Position numbers and translations under genes: made by a program
The notes under the pieces: model-generated
Database searches by the model: none
What the model was told of the DNA's origin: nothing
Seen by the model: the letters and a program-made list of their open reading frames with translations, nothing else
Shown here: in pieces, positions 1-5,003 of the stretch
Position numbering within the stretch: the stretch's first letter is position 1
Layout: each line of letters opens with the position of its first letter
Assembly (NCBI GenBank): GCA_905373555.1
Contig: CAJPTP010000101.1
Coordinates: forward strand, 1 to 5,004
Direction: 5' to 3'
Source: an uncultured Francisella sp.
GTDB lineage: Bacteria; Pseudomonadota; Gammaproteobacteria; Burkholderiales; Neisseriaceae
DNA: 5,004 bases

Positions 1-1
1 A

Positions 2-754
2 AGCTACACCTCGGCCCCGAACTCGAACGCCTTGCAGGGTTCGGCCTTGGCCCAAGGCTTCATCGGCCACGCCAAAGACTTGTTCCCCGCGCTGCCGACG
101 CCCGTTTCGGCCCGCCCCTCGATCAAGCCTTCGCGGTCATTGCTCAACCGATCCTTGATGCGATTGATCAACGACAAACTTGGGCGCTACAGCGACCGCT
201 ATCGGGAGCTGGTCAACAACGACGGGCCGACCAAGAAGGGCATGCTCACCGTTTACCGGGTGTTTCGGGGCATGGCTCCGTCGGCCCGCGTCTCGTCGGC
301 TCAGCTGCGCATGGACCGTCTCGCCCAAATGCCGCCCGAGCGGCGGCGCATGCTGGGCCTGGGCGATTTGAGCGACGCCGATTGGGGCAAGCTGGCCAAG
401 CTGGATTGGGTTGTCTTGGAAAACGCGGATTGGAGGGCGGTGGCGCAAACGAAGAACCGGTCGCTGCGCCAAATGAGCCTCAAGAAGCTGCGCGCCATGT
501 TGGGCCTCAAAGACTCCGACGAGCACAATGAATTTTTGGTGGGGCTGATCGACGCTCTGCCCGTCGAGGTCAAGGACGATCCCACCGTCAACGCCGACGG
601 AACCAAAAAGCCCGGGTTTTCGTACGACGACGAGGATGAGGACGAGGACGGGGGCGGGGGCGGGGACGACGGCGCCGACAATCTGACCGACGCCTTGAGC
701 CACGCGCTCAAAAAGGGGAGCAAGGCGATCGCCGGGGCCAAGCTGCTGTTTTGA
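2..754 (+). CDS. Hypothetical protein with Asp-Trp octads and acidic tail, 5'-partial
   Basis: I do not recognise this protein. The frame is open from base 2 to a TGA at 752-754, giving 250 residues. A TTG at 32 could be read as a start, but no Shine-Dalgarno precedes it, so the gene most likely begins before the window. Codon use (C/G third positions) matches the genes downstream. Numbering from the TTG, residues 30-160 are basic and probably helical. Residues 115-138 are three tandem octads, DADWGKLA, KLDWVVLE and NADWRAVA, each with Asp-Trp at positions 3-4. They are flanked by two copies of MLGL at 107-110 and 156-159. Residues 199-213 are a run of Asp/Glu, then five Gly, then Asp-Asp, followed by a Lys/Ala-rich end. 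No membrane segment is visible in the part seen. The lack of a signal peptide cannot be judged because the N terminus is missing. It lies 284 bases upstream of purF and need not be related to it. Confidence 0.75.
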   Translation, partial: SYTSAPNSNALQGSALAQGFIGHAKDLFPALPTPVSARPSIKPSRSLLNRSLMRLINDKLGRYSDRYRELVNNDGPTKKGMLTVYRVFRGMAPSARVSSAQLRMDRLAQMPPERRRMLGLGDLSDADWGKLAKLDWVVLENADWRAVAQTKNRSLRQMSLKKLRAMLGLKDSDEHNEFLVGLIDALPVEVKDDPTVNADGTKKPGFSYDDEDEDEDGGGGGDDGADNLTDALSHALKKGSKAIAGAKLLF

Positions 755-810
755 AGCGCGCGGCGCCGGCCGGTCGGCGATCGCATCGCGGGGAGGGGGG
801 AGAAATTCTT

Positions 811-826
811 CGGCAAACGCTTTGCC
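811..826 (+). promoter_or_regulatory. Candidate PurR-like operator overlapping the purF -35
   Basis: GGCAAA (812-817) and TTTGCC (821-826) form a perfect 6-bp inverted repeat around CGC. Read as a 16-mer, 811-826 matches the E. coli PurR consensus ANGCAANCGNTTNCNT at 8 of its 11 specified positions, including the entire GCAANCGNTT core. The mismatches are at the outer edges. It overlaps the candidate -35 hexamer, where a repressor would be expected to act. Its own symmetry has an odd centre, unlike the even-centred E. coli site, so the fit is imperfect. The assignment is inference from motif and position. Confidence 0.35.
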
Positions 827-849
827 TCCCGCCCCTTTCTCCTTATACT
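822..849 (+). promoter_or_regulatory. Candidate sigma-70 promoter for purF
   Basis: TTGCCT (822-827; 4 of 6 to TTGACA) and TATACT (844-849; 5 of 6 to TATAAT) are separated by 16 bases. Transcription would start near 856 and leave a leader of about 180 bases before purF. It is the best -10/-35 pair I see between the upstream gene and purF, in locally AT-richer DNA inside a GC-rich spacer. Confidence 0.45.
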
Positions 850-857
850 TGCGATTT

Positions 858-899
858 GGGCGAAAACCGGGATCCGGGATCGGCGCCCCGCGTTTTTTT
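858..899 (+). terminator. Possible weak terminator or attenuator hairpin
   Basis: GGGCG (858-862) can pair with CGCCC (884-888). Inside it CCGG (867-870) can pair with CCGG (874-877). A run of seven T follows at 893-899 after four intervening bases. A tandem CCGGGAT repeat (867-880) makes up the centre. The T run suggests intrinsic termination, but the gap between stem and T run and the short stem make it poor. It could end transcription from the upstream gene, or act on purF transcripts that start near 856. Confidence 0.25.
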
Positions 900-906
900 C
901 GAACGT

Positions 907-1019
907 CTTGCCGCGAAAAGCAAAGGCAAGCCGGGCGGCCTTTGATCGAGCCTGAGCGGGGCCGCCCGCTCAATCATTCCGCCCGCGCGAGGGCGCGGGG
1001 AAATCGCCCCAAAAGGGCG
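907..1019 (+). promoter_or_regulatory. Hairpin-rich purF leader with competing stems
   Basis: Several perfect inverted repeats sit in the purF 5' leader: 907-912 with 925-930 (6 bp), 932-940 with 960-968 (9 bp), 953-960 with 965-972 (8 bp, tetraloop GCCG), 982-988 with 993-999 (7 bp, tetraloop GAGG) and 1005-1009 with 1015-1019 (5 bp). The second and third share bases 960-968 and cannot form together. The last ends 8 bases before the purF Shine-Dalgarno. No known riboswitch family is recognisable to me. The pairing is seen directly, while a regulatory role is inference, since GC-rich DNA produces chance stems. Confidence 0.35.
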
Positions 1020-1038
1020 CATCGAACAGAGGCGAAGC

Positions 1039-2541
1039 ATGTGCGGCATTATCGGCGTCGTTGGGCATGAGCCCATCAACCAAACCATTTACGACGGACT
1101 GCAGATGCTGCAGCATCGCGGCCAGGACGCCGCCGGCATCACCACTTGCGACGGCCAATCTTTCTCGACCTTCAAAGCCAAAGGCTTGGTGCGCGACGCC
1201 TTCAGAACGCGCAACATGCGCGACCTGACGGGCAATGCCGGCATCGGCCATGTGCGCTATCCCACCCAAGGCAGCAAAAACGACGTGACCGAGGCGCAGC
1301 CCTTCTACGTCAACTCTCCCTTCGGCATCGCCTTGGCGCACAACGGCAACCTCACCAACACCAAAGAGCTTTGCGACGACGTCATCCACAAGGATTTGCG
1401 CCACATCAACACCTCCAGCGATTCCGAGGTGCTGCTCAACGTGTTTGCGCACGAGCTGGAGCGCTGCGTGGGCAGCGGCAGGGCGCTCAAGGTCAGCGAC
1501 ATCTTCGACGCGGTTTCGGCCCTCCATGAGCGCGCGGGCGGCTCCTACGCGGCCGTGGCCATGATCGCGGGCTATGGCATGGTGGCTTTCCGCGACCCTT
1601 ACGGCATTCGCCCCTTGATCATCGGCAAACGGCTCAACGAGGATGTCGGGAAGTACGAATACATGATCGCCTCGGAATCGGTCGCCTTTTCGGCCACGGG
1701 CTTCGAGACGGTCGAGGATGTGAAGCCCGGGGAGGCGATTTTCGTCGACTTCGACGGGCATTTCTTTTCGCGCCAGTGCGCCGCGAACGCGTCGCTGAAC
1801 CCCTGTCTTTTCGAGTTCGTTTATTTCGCCCGGCCCGATTCCACCATCGACGGCGTGTCGGTGTACCAAGCCCGTCTGGACATGGGCGCGGCATTGGCCA
1901 AGAAAGTGCTCAAGACGCTGCCGCGCGACGTCGACGTTGTGATGCCCGTGCCCGACACCTCGCGGCCGATCGCCTTGGAGCTGGCCAGCCGCTTGGGCCT
2001 GCCCTATCGCGAGGGCCTGATCAAAAACCGATACATCGGCCGCACCTTCATCATGCCCGGCCAAGCCGTGCGCAAGAAGTCCGTGCGCCAGAAGCTCAGC
2101 CCCATCGGCTCGGAGTTCGAGGGCAAGAACGTGCTGCTGGTGGACGATTCGATCGTGCGCGGCACGACCAGCCGAGAAATCGTCGAGATGGCCCGCCACA
2201 TGGGCGCGAAAAAGGTGTATTTCGCCTCCGCCGCGCCCGAGGTGCGCCACCAAAACGTTTACGGCATCGATATGCCCACCCGCTCGGAGCTGATCGCCAA
2301 CGGCCGAAGCGACGCGGAAATTTGCGAGGCCATCTCCGCCGACGGAATCGTTTTCCAGGATCTGGAGGATCTCAAGGCGTGCGTCAAAAACCTCAATCCC
2401 AAGATCTCGGGGTTCGAGGCTTCGTGCTTCGACGGCCGCTACATCGCGGGCAATGTCGACGGGGAATACCTGAACTCGCTTGAGACGGATGGCGGCAAGC
2501 GCGCCGAGGCGGCAAGCCGCGGCGCCGACGGCGACGAGTGA
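1039..2541 (+). CDS. purF: Amidophosphoribosyltransferase (glutamine PRPP amidotransferase)
   Basis: PurF catalyses the committed step of purine synthesis in the cytoplasm: PRPP plus glutamine gives 5-phosphoribosylamine, glutamate and pyrophosphate. The 500-residue protein starts MCGIIGVVGH, so the catalytic nucleophile is Cys2, exposed when Met is removed. The N-terminal Ntn-hydrolase domain shows LQHRGQDAAG (24-33), HVRYPT (71-76), the oxyanion-hole region AHNGNL (100-105), SSDSE (126-130) and FRDPYGIRPL (184-193). The C-terminal phosphoribosyltransferase domain shows the flexible-loop segment KNRYIGRTFIMPG (329-341) and the PRPP-binding loop VLLVDDSIVRGTTS (365-378). There is no propeptide, which fits the E. 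coli-type enzyme rather than the iron-sulfur Bacillus type. Length is close to the E. coli protein (about 505). The start is supported by AGAGG at 1028-1032, six bases before the ATG. cvpA is not adjacent. The last 20 residues are poorly conserved. The gene looks intact, and end-product inhibition by AMP/GMP is known for the family. Confidence 0.98.
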   Translation: MCGIIGVVGHEPINQTIYDGLQMLQHRGQDAAGITTCDGQSFSTFKAKGLVRDAFRTRNMRDLTGNAGIGHVRYPTQGSKNDVTEAQPFYVNSPFGIALAHNGNLTNTKELCDDVIHKDLRHINTSSDSEVLLNVFAHELERCVGSGRALKVSDIFDAVSALHERAGGSYAAVAMIAGYGMVAFRDPYGIRPLIIGKRLNEDVGKYEYMIASESVAFSATGFETVEDVKPGEAIFVDFDGHFFSRQCAANASLNPCLFEFVYFARPDSTIDGVSVYQARLDMGAALAKKVLKTLPRDVDVVMPVPDTSRPIALELASRLGLPYREGLIKNRYIGRTFIMPGQAVRKKSVRQKLSPIGSEFEGKNVLLVDDSIVRGTTSREIVEMARHMGAKKVYFASAAPEVRHQNVYGIDMPTRSELIANGRSDAEICEAISADGIVFQDLEDLKACVKNLNPKISGFEASCFDGRYIAGNVDGEYLNSLETDGGKRAEAASRGADGDE

Positions 2542-2564
2542 TCGAGAATCGGCTGAAAGCGGAT

Positions 2565-2634
2565 CCGGGCAAACCCCGCCTTGGCCTGCCGCGGCGCGGC
2601 CTTGGGCGAGGCGGTTGCCCGGCCTCTTGGCCGG
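2565..2634 (+). promoter_or_regulatory. Hairpins in the spacer after purF
   Basis: CCGGGCAA (2565-2572) pairs perfectly with TTGCCCGG (2615-2622). Continuing inward, CCGCCT (2576-2581) pairs with AGGCGG (2609-2614) across a 3-base bulge, and GCCGC (2588-2592) pairs with GCGGC (2596-2600). A second hairpin, CCGGCC (2619-2624) with GGCCGG (2629-2634) and loop TCTT, shares 2619-2622 with the first, so the two compete. No T run follows, so this is not a canonical terminator. It may stabilise the purF mRNA end or modulate translation of the next gene. The structure is seen, its role is inferred. Confidence 0.4.
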
Positions 2635-2653
2635 CTTCATCGAGGAGAAAAGC

Positions 2654-3292
2654 ATGAGCGACGACGCAATGTCGGACGCAACGTCGATTTTGTCAGAAGG
2701 CAAAGGCGTCGTGATTGTCGGCTCTTACTTGGCCGACAAAAACCACGTCGAGCTGGCGGGAAAAACCCAGTTTGACAAAGACGCCGTCCAAGAACGGCTC
2801 AACTTCGTGTTGGCCGAGCAGCTGCGCAAGCTGGGCTTGGCCTTCGCGCAGATCGTCTGCGCCTACGAAGACGCCGACGATTACCAGCGCATCCAAACGG
2901 ACAAGCTGTGCGCGGTGAGGGCGCCGGATGGCTTGGATGCGAAAGACGTCGCCAAAACGCTTAAGCCGCTGCTTGTGGCGGGCGACCAGACGCTCGCTTT
3001 GAGCGCCCAAGGCGGCAAGTCCTTCCTGTGGAGAATCGACGGGGAGATCTGGGAGGAAAGGCCGGCGTTGAGAAATGAAGGCGAGCTGCTGCGGGCGTTG
3101 TCCAAAATGCGCGGCCGAGCTTTCAAGTCGATGAGCTTGGTCGAGGGAGACAAAGTCCGGCCCCACCTCAAAAGCGAAAAGTGGGTCATCGAGACCGCCG
3201 CGACCGAGCAGCTCAAGAAATTGGGTTATCGGTGCTGCGACTACCAACGCGGCCTGTTTTGCCTTGAGCCCAAAGACCAAGGCCGCCCCTAA
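2654..3292 (+). CDS. Hypothetical protein downstream of purF
   Basis: I do not recognise this 212-residue protein. The ATG at 2654 is chosen because GAGGAG (2642-2647) lies six bases upstream. The frame also extends back to 2480, but that would overlap the purF end out of frame and lacks a comparable ribosome site. The protein appears soluble, with no signal peptide or membrane segment. After a short acidic N terminus, residues 18-25 (GVVIVGSY) look like a beta strand. Charged, probably helical segments follow at about 43-61 and 97-108, a WRIDGEIWEE segment at 126-135, and a helix near 182-190. Cysteines are at 69, 86, 194, 195 and 203, and GYRCCDYQRGLFCL (191-204) looks like a strand-turn-strand end. 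No catalytic motif is evident. It lies 112 bases after purF on the same strand with no canonical terminator between, so co-transcription is likely. A role in purine metabolism would be a guess. Confidence 0.82.
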   Translation: MSDDAMSDATSILSEGKGVVIVGSYLADKNHVELAGKTQFDKDAVQERLNFVLAEQLRKLGLAFAQIVCAYEDADDYQRIQTDKLCAVRAPDGLDAKDVAKTLKPLLVAGDQTLALSAQGGKSFLWRIDGEIWEERPALRNEGELLRALSKMRGRAFKSMSLVEGDKVRPHLKSEKWVIETAATEQLKKLGYRCCDYQRGLFCLEPKDQGRP

Positions 3293-3308
3293 GGCCGGGC
3301 CGGCTTTT
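3291..3308 (+). terminator. Weak hairpin at the end of the hypothetical gene
   Basis: AAGGCCG (3291-3297) can pair with CGGCTTT (3301-3307) around a GGC loop, with one G-U pair, followed by only one further T. It starts on the last two bases of the stop codon. The T run is too short for a confident terminator. The strong inverted repeat 14 bases further on is the better candidate. Confidence 0.2.
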
Positions 3309-3321
3309 CAGGCGCTTTGGG

Positions 3322-3370
3322 GATAAAAAAAACGTCGCTCGATCGTTCAATCGGCGACGTTTTTTTTATC
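3322..3370. terminator. Bidirectional intrinsic terminator between convergent genes
   Basis: GATAAAAAAAACGTCGC (3322-3338) and its exact reverse complement (3354-3370) form a 17-bp inverted repeat. Inside it, after one unpaired T at 3339, CGAT (3340-3343) pairs with ATCG (3350-3353) around the six-base loop CGTTCA. The stem is flanked by A8 on the left and T8 on the right, so each strand gives a GC-containing hairpin followed by a U run. It lies between the stop codons of two genes that converge on it, 29 bases past the plus-strand gene and 107 bases past the minus-strand gene, which is the expected place for a shared terminator. Confidence 0.92.
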
Positions 3371-3477
3371 ATCTTATCTTCAGCGGGCGGTTTCGCCGCA
3401 TGGCGAGGGTTTGGGGCGGCGGCGAGCCAACCCGGGCTGCCCAATACACGCCTCCCAAGCGGCGCGGCGAAGCGGCG

Positions 3478-4527
3478 TCATGCCAACAAGTAAACCAAAA
3501 TGGCCTTGATCGTGTGCATGCGGTTTTCGGCTTGGTCGAACACGATGGAGCGGTCGCTCTCAAACACCTCGTTGCTGACCTCAATGCCGTCGGACAGATC
3601 GAACGACGGGTGTTTTGCCGCGACCTCGCGGCCCACGGCCGTGTTGAGGTCATGGTAGGCGGGAAGGCAGTGCATGAACTTGACGTTCGGGTTGCCGGAC
3701 GCCTCGATCAATTTTTGATCCACCCGGTACGGGCGCAGCAAACGCAGGCGCTCATCCCACAGCGATTTGTCGTCGCCCATCGACACCCACACGTCGGTGT
3801 GGATGAAATCGGCTCCGCGCGCGGCCGCTTGGGGATCCTCCGTCACGGTGATGCGCCCCCCCGTGAGATCCGCGATGCCTTTGCAGCGCTTGAGCCATGC
3901 GCCGTCGGGCTGCAAGGCGGCCGGCGCCGCCACGCGAACGCCCATGCCCATCACCGCGGCCAACTCGATCAACGACAGGCCCATGTTGTTGGACGCGTCG
4001 CCAAAGAAGGCGTACTCGACGTCGGACAAGGGCTTGCCCTTGGGGGAATGCTCGATCATGGTGAGCAAATCGGCCAGCATCTGGGTCGGATGCGAGGTTG
4101 CCGTGAGCCCGTTGATGACGGGCACGCCCGCGTAGCGGGCCAGCGTGACGACGGTCTTTTGCTCAAAACCGCGATACTCGATCGCGTCGTAGAAGCGGCC
4201 CAGCACGCGGGCGGTGTCCGCGATGCTTTCCTTGTGGCCGATCTGGCTGGAGGAGGGGTCGAGAAAGGTCGAGTGCGCGCCCGTGTCGGCGCAGGCGACC
4301 TCGAAGGCGCAGCGCGTGCGCGTCGAGGTCTTCTCGAAAATCAGCGCCACGTTCTTGCCCGCGAGCAAGGGCTTGAGCTCGCCCTTGGCCCGCTGCTTTT
4401 TCAGTTTGGCCGCCAATTTGACGATTTTGAGGATTTCATCGCCCGAATAATCGGACACGGTGAGGAAATGGCGCACCGCCTTCTCTTGCTCGGCTTTGCC
4501 TTTCTTGGCCTTGTCGGACTTTCCCAT
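3478..4527 (-). CDS. argF: Ornithine carbamoyltransferase
   Basis: This enzyme makes citrulline and phosphate from carbamoyl phosphate and ornithine, in arginine synthesis (ArgF) or, run in reverse, in the arginine deiminase pathway (ArcB). The 349-residue product carries the carbamoyl-phosphate motif STRTR (68-72) in FEKTSTRTRCAFEVA, SSSQIGHKES (92-101), HPTQ (146-149), GDASNNMG (176-183), DVWVSMG (245-251), FMHCLPAYHD (284-293) and FDQAENRMHTIKA (330-342). The start at 4527 is set by GGAGG (4539-4535), seven bases upstream. A longer frame from 4626 has no such site. A Lys-rich extension (MGKSDKAKKGKAEQEKA) precedes the usual start near VRHFLTVSD, making it slightly longer than E. coli ArgF (334). 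TATSHPTQ replaces the more usual acidic-aromatic residues before HPTQ. Several segments, such as IFEKTSTRTRCAFEVA and YDAIEYRGF, resemble catabolic ArcB from memory. No arcA, arcC or arcD is adjacent, so the anabolic name is preferred but not proven. Confidence 0.95.
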   Translation of the reverse strand: MGKSDKAKKGKAEQEKAVRHFLTVSDYSGDEILKIVKLAAKLKKQRAKGELKPLLAGKNVALIFEKTSTRTRCAFEVACADTGAHSTFLDPSSSQIGHKESIADTARVLGRFYDAIEYRGFEQKTVVTLARYAGVPVINGLTATSHPTQMLADLLTMIEHSPKGKPLSDVEYAFFGDASNNMGLSLIELAAVMGMGVRVAAPAALQPDGAWLKRCKGIADLTGGRITVTEDPQAAARGADFIHTDVWVSMGDDKSLWDERLRLLRPYRVDQKLIEASGNPNVKFMHCLPAYHDLNTAVGREVAAKHPSFDLSDGIEVSNEVFESDRSIVFDQAENRMHTIKAILVYLLA

Positions 4528-4541
4528 CTTAAAACCTCCGC

Positions 4542-4633
4542 GCCCGGAGCCCGGGCCGATAGCCGAAACGGCGCTCGAGGCCGCCCCCATCCCTCGGAAA
4601 CCCGGCGCTCGGCGGATTCGTCTCAAGCCGAGC
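4542..4633 (-). promoter_or_regulatory. argF leader hairpins
   Basis: Two perfect stems lie in the presumed argF 5' leader. GCTCGGC (4607-4613) pairs with GCCGAGC (4627-4633) around 13 bases. GCCCGG (4542-4547) pairs with CCGGGC (4551-4556) around a 3-base loop. The second ends two bases from the argF Shine-Dalgarno (4535-4539), so it could affect ribosome access. No leader peptide rich in arginine codons is evident. The pairing is seen, its role is inferred. Confidence 0.3.
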
Positions 4634-4664
4634 TCCGGCCCGGACGAATGAAGAAAAAACCGAA

Positions 4665-4693
4665 ATAATAGCGCCTTATGCCAAGAGGGCCAA
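4665..4693 (-). promoter_or_regulatory. Candidate sigma-70 promoter for argF
   Basis: On the minus strand TTGGCC (4693-4688; 4 of 6 to TTGACA) and TATTAT (4670-4665; 5 of 6 to TATAAT) are exactly 17 bases apart, in an AT-richer island. Transcription would start near 4658, giving a leader of about 130 bases. The heptamer GGCATAA occurs twice on the minus strand, in the -35/-10 spacer (4682-4676) and 13 bases upstream of the -35 (4712-4706). Confidence 0.5.
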
Positions 4694-4817
4694 GGCTGGC
4701 TTATTTTATGCCCTGTGTTTCAAAAAATCGTTTCCGATATTCACAATCGCCCGGACGTTTCGGGCCGCCGGATGGCTTCGTTGTTTTTTCGCGCGCCGCC
4801 CCCAAGCCGAAGCGATC
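4694..4817. other. Non-coding stretch upstream of the argF promoter
   Basis: I see no convincing gene in these bases. They hold the upstream GGCATAA copy (4712-4706, minus), a single ArgR-like half-site TTGTGAAT (4746-4739, minus), and a small minus-strand hairpin, ATCG/CGAT with loop GAAA, followed by five T (4738-4722). The hairpin could weakly terminate the possible gene to its right. Confidence 0.35.
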
Positions 4818-5003
4818 TCACGCCAGCCGAAACAAAGCCCGATGCTCAAAGGCTTCGGGCCGCAGCAACCATGGCGCGGCGCGAACCGAAAGCGTCGCCG
4901 AAAGCTCGGCCCAAGCCGCAAACAAGGGCCGCATGCGGAACCCGGCGGAAAAACCATCAAGCCGCATCGGAAGCGGCGCGCCGCCGAGACGGGCGGGGCG
5001 GGG
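4818..5003 (-). CDS. Possible 3' end of an unrecognised minus-strand gene
   Basis: A minus-strand frame is open from the right edge to a TGA at 4820-4818, giving 61 residues. They read like ordinary protein (for example LFAAWAELSATLSV, then WLLRPEAFEHRALFRLA at the end), with about 72% G/C in third codon positions by my count. The competing frames here read as Arg/Cys-rich. If real, it is the tail of a gene oriented like argF and lying upstream of it. I do not recognise the family, and an open run of this length is not rare in GC-rich DNA. Confidence 0.3.
   Translation of the reverse strand, partial: PRPARLGGAPLPMRLDGFSAGFRMRPLFAAWAELSATLSVRAAPWLLRPEAFEHRALFRLA

Noticed and set aside
636..658. 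G-quadruplex in the glycine-coding tract
   Set aside because: Only three good G runs are present and the fourth is too short, so a stable intramolecular quadruplex is not supported.
2480..2653. Longer N terminus for the gene after purF, starting inside purF
   Set aside because: The added segment overlaps purF out of frame, is Arg/Ala/Pro-rich, passes through the hairpins, and lacks a good ribosome site. GAGGAG ahead of 2654 is clear.
970..2703. Open frame of 577 codons on the minus strand across purF
   Set aside because: It is antisense to an unmistakable purF and reads as repetitive Ala/Gly/His/Val/Arg-rich sequence. Long antisense frames are normal opposite GC-rich genes with strong codon bias.
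4528..4626. Longer N terminus for ornithine carbamoyltransferase
   Set aside because: The extension is Arg/Gly/Ser-rich and has no ribosome site, whereas GGAGG lies seven bases before the ATG at 4527.
3400..4668. Open frame of 422 codons on the plus strand across argF
   Set aside because: It is antisense to a well-supported ornithine carbamoyltransferase and has the Gly/His/Arg/Val composition of an antisense shadow.
4739..4746. ArgR box upstream of argF
   Set aside because: Only one half-site (TTGTGAAT on the minus strand) fits. The facing half is absent, and it lies about 45 bases upstream of the -35.
4706..4960. 84-codon minus-strand open frame upstream of argF
   Set aside because: It is rich in Arg, Cys and Pro, has no ribosome site, runs through the upstream argF promoter region, and competes with a more protein-like frame.
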